Shown here: piece by piece, positions 18,202-28,163 of the stretch
How positions within the stretch are numbered: the stretch's first letter is position 1
How the letters are laid out: every line of letters begins with the position of its first letter
Assembly (NCBI RefSeq): GCF_900103695.1
Contig: NZ_FNHF01000003.1
Coordinates: forward strand, 620,001 to 684,000
Direction of reading: 5' to 3'
Source of the DNA: Sediminibacillus halophilus
GTDB lineage: Bacteria; Bacillota; Bacilli; Bacillales; Amphibacillaceae
DNA length: 64,000 bases
Position numbers and translations under genes: made by a program
Notes under the pieces: model-generated
What the model saw: the letters and a program-made list of their open reading frames with translations, nothing else
Told to the model about the DNA's origin: nothing
The model's database searches: none

Positions 18202-19674
18202 ATGAAGAGATTTCGTTTTATTGGTATCATTGGTCTGCTATTCATCTTGTTATTGGCGGCATGCTCAAACCAGTCGGATGAAGCATCAAGCGAAGGCAAA
18301 GATTCGGAAACTGTCACACTGACCTGGTACACAGTGGGCGCACCACAACCGGATGAGGATAAAGTAATGGAAAAGGTAAATGAATATGTAAAGGATAAAA
18401 TCAATGCGACAATCGATTTAAAGATGATCGACTGGGGCGACTATGAGCAGAAGATGCAGGTGATAACCGCTTCTGGTGAGAACTATGATATTGCTTTTAC
18501 AGCGTCTTACTTGAACAATTATACGTTGAATGCCAGAAAAGGGGCCTTCCTGGCAATTGATGACCTGCTGGAGGAGCACGGGAAAGAATTGAAAGAAACA
18601 CTCGATCCTGCTCTTCTTGAAGGGGCGAAAATCGATGGCAAGCTTTATGGCGTGCCAGCAAACAAAGAGGTAGGTCAACAAGCGGTATATGTATTTAATA
18701 AAGAGATGCTGGAAAGAAACAACCTTAGCATTGACAATGTTAACAGTTTGGAAGATCTGGAACCGCTGCTTGCTACTATAAAAGAAAACGAATCCGGTGT
18801 TACACCATTAGCAACATCCGGTGCTTCTTCTCTTTGGAGACCGTTCCTTCCCTTTGATTATATATTCAATGAACAAATGCCATTTGCGGTGAGGCTCGAT
18901 GGGAATGGCGAAGAAGTGGTAAATCCTTATGAATCCGAGGAAATGATGGAATCTCTGAAAACGATGCATGAGTATTATAAAAAAGGTTATATTTTGAAAG
19001 ATGCTGCTACAAGCAAAGAAACCTTCCCGTTTGAGGTAGACAACTGGTTTGTCAGAAAAGAAGGTTACCAGCCGTATGCAGAATTGCTGTGGTCAAGAAA
19101 TGCCGGTTATGATGTGGCAGTCGCTCCCATTCATGATCCGATTGTATTCAATGGATCGGTAACCGGATCTATCCAGGCAATTTCCTCCACATCCAAGCAT
19201 CCGGAAAAGGCGATGGAATTCCTGAATTTGTTAAACACAGATCCTTACCTGCGAAATCTGATGGATAAAGGTATTGAGGGAGAACACTATGAGAAACTTG
19301 ACAATGGAAAAATAAAAGACTTGCCGGCAAGGCTTGATAATTATAATATTTCCAGTTATACACTTGGAAACCAATTCATCCTCGATCTATATGAAGATGA
19401 TCCGGATGATAAATGGGATGCTTTCAAGGAATTCAATGCTTCAGCAACCAATGCACCTACATTAGGATTTCACTTTGATACAAATCCAGTGCGGACAGAG
19501 ATAGCTTCTATTTCTAATGTGATGGATGAATTCGCGCCTGCTTTATATACTGGATCAGTAGACCCGGAAGAATATTTGCCGAAAGCAAACGAAAAGCTGA
19601 AAGAAGCGGGCATTGATAAAGTAATGGAAGAAATTCAAAAACAATATGATGAGTGGAGAGCAGAAAACAAATAA
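18202..19674 (+). CDS. Oligosaccharide-binding lipoprotein (LplA/YtcQ-like)
   Basis: This 490-residue extracellular solute-binding protein has signal lipobox LLAAC, lipidated at Cys21. Its length and the DUF3502-like C-terminal part fit LplA/YtcQ proteins, which bind oligosaccharides and feed them to LplB/C permeases. AGGAGGG precedes the ATG. Given its position between the YesMN and GH3/GH38 genes, the likely ligand is a mannose-containing oligosaccharide released by the GH85 enzyme at 25244. That ligand assignment is inference. A terminator follows 15 bases after the stop. Confidence 0.9.
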   Translation: MKRFRFIGIIGLLFILLLAACSNQSDEASSEGKDSETVTLTWYTVGAPQPDEDKVMEKVNEYVKDKINATIDLKMIDWGDYEQKMQVITASGENYDIAFTASYLNNYTLNARKGAFLAIDDLLEEHGKELKETLDPALLEGAKIDGKLYGVPANKEVGQQAVYVFNKEMLERNNLSIDNVNSLEDLEPLLATIKENESGVTPLATSGASSLWRPFLPFDYIFNEQMPFAVRLDGNGEEVVNPYESEEMMESLKTMHEYYKKGYILKDAATSKETFPFEVDNWFVRKEGYQPYAELLWSRNAGYDVAVAPIHDPIVFNGSVTGSIQAISSTSKHPEKAMEFLNLLNTDPYLRNLMDKGIEGEHYEKLDNGKIKDLPARLDNYNISSYTLGNQFILDLYEDDPDDKWDAFKEFNASATNAPTLGFHFDTNPVRTEIASISNVMDEFAPALYTGSVDPEEYLPKANEKLKEAGIDKVMEEIQKQYDEWRAENK

Positions 19675-19689
19675 AGATAGATGATAAAG

Positions 19690-19726
19690 AACAGAATCTC
19701 TTAGATTTAGGAGGTTCTGTTTTATT
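19690..19726 (+). terminator. Terminator or attenuator after the binding-protein gene
   Basis: AACAGAATCTC (19690-19700) pairs with GAGGTTCTGTT (19711-19721), one U-G pair, followed by TTATTT. It lies before GH3, so the glycosidase genes may be expressed by partial read-through. Confidence 0.75.
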
Positions 19727-19755
19727 TAAACGACAGATTGGCTGGTGAAAAATAG

Positions 19756-22080
19756 ATGGAATTTTACGAGGATAAAAGTTTTCCAACGGAAGAAAGAGTC
19801 GATCGCTTGTTAAAGGAGATGACCCTTAAGGAAAAAGTCGGCCAGCTAAATCAAAAATTGTATGGATGGCAGGCCTACCGAAAAACAGAAGACGGTTATG
19901 AATTGACTGATTTATTTAAAAAACACGTTGAGCAGTTTGACGGAATGGGCGCCTTATATGGATTGTTCCGTGCCGATCCCTGGTCGGCAGTCGACTTTAA
20001 CAATGGTATTGCGGTAGAAGATAGCGCAATGGTAACCAATATGATCCAAAAATATCTGGAAGATAACACGCGCTTAGGAATCCCCGTTCTGTTCTCAGAA
20101 GAATGTCCGCATGGTCATCAAGCACTGGGGAGTACATTATATCCAACCAATATTGGGGCCGGGGCTTCCTGGAACCCCTCGCTGCAGAGACAAGTCTCCT
20201 CGCATGTAGCCAGTGAACTGCGGGCGAGAGGGAGCCATTTGGGGTTGGTATCCACACTGGATATTGTCAGGGATCCGCGCTGGGGAAGAACGGAAGAGTG
20301 TTTCAGTGAAGATCCCTATTTGTCAGCAAAGATGACAGAGGCAGTATTGGAGGGTATGCAAGGCACTGCCGGAGAGTTTGATGAGGACAAAGCCGTTGCA
20401 GTATTAAAGCATTTTGCTGCACAGGGAGCAGGTGTAGGAGGGCATAATTCAGGGCCGGCTTTGATAGGGGAACGCGAGTTAAGGGAAATATTTCTCCCTC
20501 CAATGAAAGCAGCGGTCCAAAGTGGAGCCCTTGCCTGTATGGCTGCCTACAATGAAATTGATGGGGTGCCATGCCATGGCAACAAACAATTGTTGACAAA
20601 CATTTTGCGTAATGAATGGGGTTATCAGGGAATTGTTATGGCCGATGGAACTGCGCTTGACCGGCTGATGATGTTGACGGGGGACAAAGAACTGGCCGCT
20701 GCTTACGCATTGGAAGCGGGAGTGGATCTGAGTTTGTGGGATGAAGTCTACTTGTCAATCGAATCAACGGTACGTAATGGAAAAATCGATGAACAATTAG
20801 TAGACCAGGCAGTAAGGCGTATGCTGATGATAAAACACAACCTCGGGCTTTTTGACGAAAGGAAATGGACACCTGTTTCTAAGGCGTCACTCATTGTAGG
20901 CCACGAAAAATTTGAAAAGACAAACCTGGAAATGGCAAGACAGTCACTTGTATTGTTGAAAAACGAGGAAAACATTCTGCCGCTGGAAGGAATCAAAAAG
21001 CTGGCAGTAATCGGACCAAGTGCAGACAATCTGTACAACATGCTCGGCGATTATACCCCGCCGCAAAAACCAGGAAGCGGCTCTACCGTACTTGATGGCA
21101 TCCGCAGTATGGCCCCAGCTGACGTAGAAATTTCGTATAGCAAAGGCTGCGGCATAAGGGACAGTTCGATGGCAGGCTTTGCTGAAGCAAGGCAGATAGC
21201 AAGTGGTTCGGATGTCGCTATCGTTGTCGCAGGCGGTTCCAGCGCCAGGGACTTTAGCATGGATTTCGAAGATAACGGAGCGGTCAAGCACTATGATGCA
21301 GCCGAAATGGATTGTGGTGAAAATGTGGATGTCGCCGACTTGTCGCTTGGAGGCGTACAAAGCCAGTTGATCCAACAAATCACAGAGACGGGTACGCCGG
21401 TAGTGTTGATTCTGATTCAGGGGAGACCCCATGCTATCCCTTGGGAAGCAGAACACTGTTCCGCCATTCTGTGTGGATGGTATCCGGGACCTTCAGGTGG
21501 AACAGCGATTGCTGAAGCCATATTTGGCAGGTTCAACCCGTCAGGAAAGCTTCCTGTATCGATCCCGGCCTCCTCGATGCAGCTGCCTGTCTATTATAAT
21601 GCGAAGGATAGCGGTGCAAAAGAGGATTATTTCGATATGAGCGGTAAGGCTCTTTTTCCTTTTGGCCATGGATTGAGCTATACTACTTTTTCTTATCGGT
21701 TCATGAGTAATGAAGAAAAAAGCTTGAGCTTGTCTGAACTTGAGGAGGGAAACCAGTTTGACATTGCAGTGGAAGTGAACAATGTCGGAGAGCGGGCTGG
21801 TTATGAGGTGGTCCAGTTATATATAAAGGACATGGAAGCAAGTGTTACACAGCGAAAGAAGGAATTGAAGGGTTTCGATAAAATTTGGTTAGAACCTGGA
21901 GAAAGCAAAGTAATTCATTTTCAGTTGGGGAAAGAGCAGCTTTCCGTTTGGAATATACAAATGAAAGAAACGGTAGAACCTGGCCTGGTCAAAGTAATGG
22001 TTGGCGGGTCATCGGAAACAACAACAAATGTCATTTTGCGAATAACCAAGGAAAGGTTGGGAGGGGAAGAGAGTGCGTAG
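19756..22080 (+). CDS. GH3 beta-glycosidase
   Basis: This 774-residue cytoplasmic family GH3 enzyme has three parts. The first is a TIM barrel (about 10-340) with KHFAAQG, the GERELREIFLPP transition and the nucleophile region IVMADGTALDRL. An alpha/beta sandwich follows (about 390-600), then a fibronectin-III-like end (FPFGHGLSYTTFSYRF onward). Most relatives are annotated as beta-glucosidase or beta-xylosidase. The motif lacks the His-Asp dyad of NagZ. Sitting between an importer and an alpha-mannosidase, it might act on the beta-linked core sugar of N-glycans, but substrate cannot be read from sequence. The ribosome site is weak (GGTGA). Confidence 0.92.
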   Translation: MEFYEDKSFPTEERVDRLLKEMTLKEKVGQLNQKLYGWQAYRKTEDGYELTDLFKKHVEQFDGMGALYGLFRADPWSAVDFNNGIAVEDSAMVTNMIQKYLEDNTRLGIPVLFSEECPHGHQALGSTLYPTNIGAGASWNPSLQRQVSSHVASELRARGSHLGLVSTLDIVRDPRWGRTEECFSEDPYLSAKMTEAVLEGMQGTAGEFDEDKAVAVLKHFAAQGAGVGGHNSGPALIGERELREIFLPPMKAAVQSGALACMAAYNEIDGVPCHGNKQLLTNILRNEWGYQGIVMADGTALDRLMMLTGDKELAAAYALEAGVDLSLWDEVYLSIESTVRNGKIDEQLVDQAVRRMLMIKHNLGLFDERKWTPVSKASLIVGHEKFEKTNLEMARQSLVLLKNEENILPLEGIKKLAVIGPSADNLYNMLGDYTPPQKPGSGSTVLDGIRSMAPADVEISYSKGCGIRDSSMAGFAEARQIASGSDVAIVVAGGSSARDFSMDFEDNGAVKHYDAAEMDCGENVDVADLSLGGVQSQLIQQITETGTPVVLILIQGRPHAIPWEAEHCSAILCGWYPGPSGGTAIAEAIFGRFNPSGKLPVSIPASSMQLPVYYNAKDSGAKEDYFDMSGKALFPFGHGLSYTTFSYRFMSNEEKSLSLSELEEGNQFDIAVEVNNVGERAGYEVVQLYIKDMEASVTQRKKELKGFDKIWLEPGESKVIHFQLGKEQLSVWNIQMKETVEPGLVKVMVGGSSETTTNVILRITKERLGGEESA

Positions 22081-25000
22081 AATTGAACGATTGATCCGTT
22101 ATTTAACAGACTATCAATATAGCAGACTCGTAACAATTGATGCGTGGGAGCTGCGAAGGGCTGTTTATGAGAAGCCGGGCCAATACCATAATTTAGAAAG
22201 TGGGATGGTTAAAAAAGGAGAGTGGCTTGTCGATTCAGGGACAACCGTATTCCTGAAAACCACTGTCAATATTCCAGGGGATTGGAAGAAGGAGGAGCTC
22301 GGTTTCATCTTTCGCAGCGAGGGGAAGGGGGGGCCTTCATACTGTGAATCCCTGGTTTCCTTCAATGGCGAACCGGTTCAAGGTTTAGATCGGAATAAAA
22401 ACTTTGTCACCATTCCGTCTTCCGCTGTCACCAAAGATTGCTTCTCAGTCGAAATGGAATTGTTTAATCCGGAAGCGATTCCAGACGATAAACTAAGGGG
22501 ATTCAACCAGGTAGCAAAAGCAGAAACAGAACCTCCACCGGTTTATTTCCACGATAGCTCCATTGTAAGGGTCAATAGATCGATTCAAAGCCTATTGTTT
22601 ACATTGGAAACACATTACGCAGCAGCGCTGTTGCTTCCTGATTCTGATCCACGGCGCTCCTTATGGCTAAACGAAATGGAAACCATCGTGGAAGCTGTTG
22701 GAATTCCAGACAAAAAGCAATTAACAGATGAAACTTGGCGGAATTATGAAGAATCGTTAATAAATGCGGCTCAAAAGTTTTCCGGTTACCGGGAGGGGAC
22801 AATACGGGCGATCGGGCAATCACATATTGATTTAGCCTGGCTGTGGCCCATGAAGGAAACGGTCCGAAAAGCAAGCAGAACCTTTTCCAGTATGTGTACG
22901 CTGCTTGATGAATATGATACGTTTCGCTTTGCACAGAGTCAGCCGCAATTGTTTGCGTTTTTGAAAGAACACCATCCTAAGATTTTTGAACGGGTTAGTC
23001 AAAAAATAAAAAATGAAAGAATGGAGTTAATCGGCGGGATGTGGGTTGAGCCTGACCTGAACATCCCGTCGGGTGAGTCGCTTGTTCGCCAGCTTTTGTA
23101 CGGAAAGAAATTCTATAACAGTGAATTTGGCCAAGAATCACGGGTGGAATGGCTGCCGGATACTTTTGGTTACTGTGCCTCCCTTCCGCAAATACTGAAA
23201 AAAGCAGGAACCGATTACTTTATGACCACAAAACTGAACTGGAATGACACCAATCGTTTTCCGCATGATTTATTTTATTGGGAAGGAATCGACGGTACAA
23301 AGATTTTATCCTATTTACATACCATACTAGGACAGGAGACATACCCGAAGGAGATAAAAAACACCTGGGAAGATTTCAAGCAAATACAACAATACCCTGA
23401 AAGAATGCTTGTATATGGGTACGGGGATGGCGGGGGTGGCGTCACTAGGGAAATGGTGGAGCGGCTTGAAAGAACCAGGTCCCTGCCAGGTCTTCCAGAT
23501 GTAGAGTTCGACACTGTCCATGGCTTTTTTGACCGGATCGATCAGCAAAAACCACCGCTTCCTGTCTGGTATGGCGACTTGTATTTAGAGTTGCACCGTG
23601 GCACCTATACCACTCATGCAGAAGCAAAGAAAAGCAATCGCCAGGCGGAGGTACTGTACCGGGAAGCGGAAGTATGGAACAGTCTGGCCTATATGATATA
23701 CGGATATGATTATCCAACAGAAAAGCTGGAGGAAGGATGGAAACTGTTACTTCTTAACCAATTCCATGATATAGTTCCAGGTACCTCCATCGAGAGCGTC
23801 TATGACTTGTCAACGCAGCATTATGATCAAATCTTTTATATAGGAGATGAGCTCAATCGACAAGCAACAGAGTATCTCAGTACGTCAATCGACACGGAAG
23901 GACCTGGACGACCACTCGTTTTGTTCAACAGTCTCAGCTGGAAACGCGACGGCTTGATTACTCTGTCAGACGGGAAGAAATTAGCTGATACAGTTGTTTG
24001 CGGGAAAGATGGATCCGTATATGAAATGGATCTCCTTGCTGGAGAAGATGGGAATGATACCCTTATTGCCCGTGTACCGGATATTCCCGAATTAGGTTAT
24101 ACAACAGTCTGGCTACAGGAGAGAAGCGTTGAGGAAACGGTAACTCCCGAGAACCGGGATGAGTTTGAAGGAAAGTGGGAAACGGCGTTTTTTAAAGTCG
24201 AGTTCACGTCGGAAGGATGGATGAGCAGGCTGTATGACAAACAGGCTGATAAAGAGATTATCAAGCCAGGTAATATCGCCAATGAACTGCAACTGTTTGA
24301 TGATCTGCCGACCGACTGGGATGCTTGGGATATTGATCCGTATTATGAGAATCAGCCGGTAAAAAATAGTCAGCTTAAAAAGATGGACATAACGCATAAG
24401 GGGAATATCTTTGATCAACTGACCTTTCAGTGGGAAATCAATGATTCCTTTGTAACGCAAAAGGTCACATTCTATCATCATGACAAGCGAATTGATTTTA
24501 AAACGGAAGTAGACTGGCAAGAAAAACACAAGCTGTTAAAAGTCGCTTTCCCTGTTAATATTCACAGTCGAAAAGCTAGCTATGAAATCCCGTTTGGCTC
24601 TGTTGAACGGGCGACCCATAACAACACTTCCTGGGAACAGGCTCAATATGAGGTGTGCGGTCAACGCTGGGCCGATTTATCGGAAGGTAATTATGGGGTC
24701 TCTCTCTTAAATGACAGTAAATATGGATACGATATTAAGGACAATTGTATTCGTTTATCTCTGCTCAGGGCCCCAAAGTGGCCGGATGAAACTGCAGATA
24801 TAGGGACACATACTTTCACATATAGTCTCTTCGCTCATGAGGGAGACTGGCGCAAGGCTAAAACAGTTCATGCAGGTTATGAATTGAACAACCCCGTCAC
24901 CATAGTCAATGCAGCCAACCATAAAGGGGATTTGCCATCTAGTCAGTCTTACATGAAAGTGAAAAGCGATACGGTAATAATAGATACAATTAAAAAGGCA

Positions 25001-25204
25001 GAGGAAGCAGAAGGTCTTATTGTAAGAACATATGAGGCAACAGGAAGTGAAGCAGAAATCCTTATGGAAAATCAATTCCCTGTAAGGAGAATGACGGAAG
25101 TAAATCTACTGGAAAGTAAATTGGATAGCATGGAAGAGAGTAACGGGAGACTGGAACAAAAATTGTCACCTTATGAAATTTCAACCGTATTGCTTCTTAA
25201 ATAG
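22073..25204 (+). CDS. GH38 alpha-mannosidase (second, long copy)
   Basis: This 1043-residue cytoplasmic GH38 enzyme belongs to the longer subgroup, which has an N-terminal domain of about 240 residues before the catalytic barrel. Zinc ligands His251 and Asp253 are in GQSHIDLAWLWP, and the nucleophile Asp363 is in WLPDTFGYCASLPQ. The helical and beta-rich C-terminal parts are intact. The start is GTG with GGGAGGGG upstream and overlaps the GH3 stop by 8 bases, so the two are translationally coupled. It is only distantly similar to the GH38 at 8670, which suggests a different alpha-mannoside linkage. It ends in a strong bidirectional terminator. Confidence 0.93.
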   Translation: MRRIERLIRYLTDYQYSRLVTIDAWELRRAVYEKPGQYHNLESGMVKKGEWLVDSGTTVFLKTTVNIPGDWKKEELGFIFRSEGKGGPSYCESLVSFNGEPVQGLDRNKNFVTIPSSAVTKDCFSVEMELFNPEAIPDDKLRGFNQVAKAETEPPPVYFHDSSIVRVNRSIQSLLFTLETHYAAALLLPDSDPRRSLWLNEMETIVEAVGIPDKKQLTDETWRNYEESLINAAQKFSGYREGTIRAIGQSHIDLAWLWPMKETVRKASRTFSSMCTLLDEYDTFRFAQSQPQLFAFLKEHHPKIFERVSQKIKNERMELIGGMWVEPDLNIPSGESLVRQLLYGKKFYNSEFGQESRVEWLPDTFGYCASLPQILKKAGTDYFMTTKLNWNDTNRFPHDLFYWEGIDGTKILSYLHTILGQETYPKEIKNTWEDFKQIQQYPERMLVYGYGDGGGGVTREMVERLERTRSLPGLPDVEFDTVHGFFDRIDQQKPPLPVWYGDLYLELHRGTYTTHAEAKKSNRQAEVLYREAEVWNSLAYMIYGYDYPTEKLEEGWKLLLLNQFHDIVPGTSIESVYDLSTQHYDQIFYIGDELNRQATEYLSTSIDTEGPGRPLVLFNSLSWKRDGLITLSDGKKLADTVVCGKDGSVYEMDLLAGEDGNDTLIARVPDIPELGYTTVWLQERSVEETVTPENRDEFEGKWETAFFKVEFTSEGWMSRLYDKQADKEIIKPGNIANELQLFDDLPTDWDAWDIDPYYENQPVKNSQLKKMDITHKGNIFDQLTFQWEINDSFVTQKVTFYHHDKRIDFKTEVDWQEKHKLLKVAFPVNIHSRKASYEIPFGSVERATHNNTSWEQAQYEVCGQRWADLSEGNYGVSLLNDSKYGYDIKDNCIRLSLLRAPKWPDETADIGTHTFTYSLFAHEGDWRKAKTVHAGYELNNPVTIVNAANHKGDLPSSQSYMKVKSDTVIIDTIKKAEEAEGLIVRTYEATGSEAEILMENQFPVRRMTEVNLLESKLDSMEESNGRLEQKLSPYEISTVLLLK

Positions 25205-25246
25205 AAACTGGATCAGCATTGCTGATCCAGTTTCTATTTGTTTTTA
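25201..25246. terminator. Bidirectional terminator between GH38 and GH85
   Basis: A perfect 17-bp stem (25201-25217 with 25221-25237) has a 3-base loop and overlaps the GH38 stop codon. It is followed on the plus strand by a T-rich stretch. The convergent GH85 gene ends at 25244, so this hairpin serves both genes. Confidence 0.9.
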
Positions 25247-27946
25247 TTCTTCGACGGTATAAGAAACAGGATCTGATTTATTGCCCGAATAATCTTCTAA
25301 TACCACTTCCACTTGGTCCCCTGAAGTTACATTTGTAAGGTGTTTTAAAGAGTGGGTTCCGCGAATAAGATAATCGGACACTTCGTTACTATGAGGCATA
25401 TCATGCTGTATTAATTCACCGTTCACGTATAGATAAAGGTGATGCCAGTCTTCAGGAGTAGGGATATCAAGTGATAACACACCATCTTCTACATCAATGC
25501 CACCAGTATATGGAGCAGGAACGATATCGTTCAAACGCCCACTATGAGTGATTCCGCGTGCCTTTGATTTCAAGGGTTTGACTGTGAGGTCGTATCTGCT
25601 TCCATTCGGATCATCTATCGGTATTTGCAGCTCGTTAACTCCTCTATCTACATAAAAAACCAGTTCATCGCCGCCTTTGGTAAGCGTTACTTCTGTTTTA
25701 GACGTGCCTTGCTGCTTCCATTTCACTTTGAGGGATTCGTCTTCTTCTTCCACCTGAAGGTCGCTTACTTCTTTTTTGAAATCATACGTAAATTTTGCCG
25801 GACTGCTTTCTGTGCCATCCGGTCCGACGGCCTTTAAAAATAATGTCGCTTTTTTCGATTCCCCAAATAGGGATTTAATATAGTAATGGTCATCATATGT
25901 TCCGCCAAGGAAGACTGTGTCCCCATTAGAAAGCTTCGCATACAAATGATATTTACGGACTTTGTTATAGTCATTCAAATCCCAGCTTACTTTCATTTCG
26001 TTTGTGTCAAAAGCTTTTTCAAGCTGAAAATTGGATGGCTTATCGGGTCTAGTTTTTTTGCCATCGGAAAGTTTTATTTCGCCGACATTTATTTGGTAAT
26101 CTTTTGTACTCTCTTTGCCAGGCGAGAAACCAAGACCGAAAGCGGCAAGTTCTCTTCCTGCTTCATCCTTTAGATTGATTTTTTGCGTAATCCATTTGTC
26201 TTTCTGCTTGTCGCTATGCGGGATTTCCATATAAACGATCTCCTCAGGTTCGTCTTTAAAAATGAATCCCGCTTTCAATGTTCCTTCATCGTCACTAGAT
26301 TTTTGATAGGTAATATCAAAGCTGGAGTCCTTTGTAATATTCAAGTCTGTTTTATACAATCTCAGAAAATGATCCTCTTGCAGGTTCCCATCTATCACAA
26401 GGGAGCTTCCACCCTTGTAGCCGCCTACTGGTTTATAATTGAAGTTTTCGCCGGAAACGTAATCTTTACCGTAATCAAAATCGACTTTCAACGTAGTTTC
26501 TTTCCCAGAGTTGTTCTCGAGCCACCATTGCCAGGTAGGAAGAATATCTTGCAGGTTTATGTTCGACCATTCATCCTTGTTGACTACTTCTCCGTTCTGA
26601 TAATACCTCAAACCGTGTCCGGTATTGAAGTTGGTGACAAATCTGGTCCCGTTTATCACAGAGCGTTCAGCAATATAGGAAGCAATACCATCCCATTTCG
26701 GATAGTCTTCGTTCCTGCTTGCATTTGTTGGATCCTGGTTCGGGCCCGACCACCATATACGCTCCCGTTCAAAGACCTTATACTGGTTATCGTTATCGGT
26801 ACGGTCCAATCCAGTATCAGCATCCAGTTCACCAAGCACGAATTCTGATCCTAACGTTGCGATCGCCGTTTTGGGATTTCCCTGAGGGTCAAGAATATCC
26901 CGGAGGTTATATGGCTGGTTATACTTATACATGCCGGCCTCTACACCCGTGAAGACAGTATAAAGGGGATTCAATCCCAGGCTTTCCGCATGCTGTTTTG
27001 AATTTTCAATTCTTTGCTCGTTCCACCAATAATTGAGGAAAATCGAGTCTGACACTCTTCCTAGTAAGCTGTCCTTTACAAAGGGGCTGTTTAACTGGTT
27101 GAATTCATTTTGGTAAGCAATCTTACCGCTTGGATCTGTTACGGAGTCATACCATTGAATATACAGCCCTTTATCTCGCATCTCCTGCATGAACTCTTTA
27201 TAAAGACTTATTTCAGATGGTGAAATGTTTGTTTCCTGGTTGATAAAGTACCCATCAAAACCGTAAAATTCCGCCATTTCGACCAGTTTTTCAGCAACAG
27301 GAAATTGATTATTATCATTTTGAATCAGCAGGTCACTATGTGTTTGACCCTCTCTTGGTAAAAATATCGTGCCCAGAGAGAGAGTTCCGTTTTTGTGAGC
27401 AGCATTGGTATAAGCGGGGTTTGGCAAGTTAAGGATGCCGAATTCAAAGTGCCGCTCCGTCCAGTCTGCTTCGGGATCGTACAATTCTTCTGGAACCTCA
27501 GAAGTGGGCAAACCATGCCAGGAGGCAAAGATGTCGGTGTACTGCCAGTAATTATGCAGTAAGCTATCGAAGTTATCGTTGGCTTGATAAGATTCAAAAA
27601 AGGCGTTCCCATAATCTCCGGCAAGATTAAGCATTTGCGTATCAGGGGAGAGGGAAGGATCGGCCTGGGTCGCCGTAAAAGGTATGTTGCGTTCTTGAAG
27701 TGGAATAGAGGCTTTTAGATATTCGGCATTAGGATCCGTATCCGGTGACCAATTCAGGATATCTAATACTCTATAACCGTGGGCATACGGCTGGTTATCC
27801 CCTTTTTCGCCTTGTCCCTCTATGGGAAGTGTATCCCCGGCCATGACTTTTGAGCTTAAGCTAGTTATTCCAAGAAGAAAGACGATTACGGTTAATAAAA
27901 AGAGATGGAGATGATGGGGAAAATATGTGGCTTTCCTATTTACCAT
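25244..27946 (-). CDS. Secreted GH85 endo-beta-N-acetylglucosaminidase
   Basis: This 900-residue ENGase cleaves the chitobiose core (GlcNAc-beta-1,4-GlcNAc) of N-glycans, leaving one GlcNAc on the protein. A hydrophobic signal peptide ends VMA (about residue 36). The GH85 barrel spans roughly 55-480, with the Asn236-x-Glu238 pair in GYFINQET matching the family's substrate-assisted mechanism. About 400 residues of beta-sandwich and fibronectin-like domains follow. There is no LPXTG anchor, so it is probably released or loosely bound. The start is set at ATG 27946 because AGAGGAG lies 11 bases upstream and would overlap the in-frame GTG at 27958. It should supply oligosaccharide to the importer at 16250-19674. 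Confidence 0.93.
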   Translation of the reverse strand: MVNRKATYFPHHLHLFLLTVIVFLLGITSLSSKVMAGDTLPIEGQGEKGDNQPYAHGYRVLDILNWSPDTDPNAEYLKASIPLQERNIPFTATQADPSLSPDTQMLNLAGDYGNAFFESYQANDNFDSLLHNYWQYTDIFASWHGLPTSEVPEELYDPEADWTERHFEFGILNLPNPAYTNAAHKNGTLSLGTIFLPREGQTHSDLLIQNDNNQFPVAEKLVEMAEFYGFDGYFINQETNISPSEISLYKEFMQEMRDKGLYIQWYDSVTDPSGKIAYQNEFNQLNSPFVKDSLLGRVSDSIFLNYWWNEQRIENSKQHAESLGLNPLYTVFTGVEAGMYKYNQPYNLRDILDPQGNPKTAIATLGSEFVLGELDADTGLDRTDNDNQYKVFERERIWWSGPNQDPTNASRNEDYPKWDGIASYIAERSVINGTRFVTNFNTGHGLRYYQNGEVVNKDEWSNINLQDILPTWQWWLENNSGKETTLKVDFDYGKDYVSGENFNYKPVGGYKGGSSLVIDGNLQEDHFLRLYKTDLNITKDSSFDITYQKSSDDEGTLKAGFIFKDEPEEIVYMEIPHSDKQKDKWITQKINLKDEAGRELAAFGLGFSPGKESTKDYQINVGEIKLSDGKKTRPDKPSNFQLEKAFDTNEMKVSWDLNDYNKVRKYHLYAKLSNGDTVFLGGTYDDHYYIKSLFGESKKATLFLKAVGPDGTESSPAKFTYDFKKEVSDLQVEEEDESLKVKWKQQGTSKTEVTLTKGGDELVFYVDRGVNELQIPIDDPNGSRYDLTVKPLKSKARGITHSGRLNDIVPAPYTGGIDVEDGVLSLDIPTPEDWHHLYLYVNGELIQHDMPHSNEVSDYLIRGTHSLKHLTNVTSGDQVEVVLEDYSGNKSDPVSYTVEE

Positions 27947-28039
27947 AAAAACGCACACTCCTCTGTTATTTTGATGAACTTTCTATGCGTGCCTCCTTTA
28001 TTAAAAAGTAAGGTATTTGTTTTACAAAACCCTATCAAT

Positions 28040-28060
28040 AGTATAAGTAAGCGCTTTCGT
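28040..28060 (-). promoter_or_regulatory. Promoter -10 and cre site of the GH85 gene
   Basis: On the minus strand ACGAAAGCGCTTACT (28060-28046) matches the cre consensus except for one position. It abuts a -10-like TATACT (28045-28040). The -35 region is weak, so activation or a different spacing is possible. CcpA binding here would repress the secreted ENGase when preferred sugars are present. Confidence 0.55.
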
Positions 28061-28163
28061 AATAGGTAGTAGAAAAATGTTAGTTTGGATGCAATAAGTT
28101 TATATATGTTGATCAACCAAGAAATTGGGGTATTTTTAAAAACATATCCTCCAAAGGCCAGGA

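Noticed and set aside
20944-21456. 170-codon minus-strand frame inside the GH3 gene
   Set aside because: It is antisense to conserved GH3 domains with no independent signals.
26183-26848. 221-codon plus-strand frame opposite the GH85 gene
   Set aside because: The GH85 protein covers this region without interruption, and the antisense frame has no ribosome site or recognisable motif.
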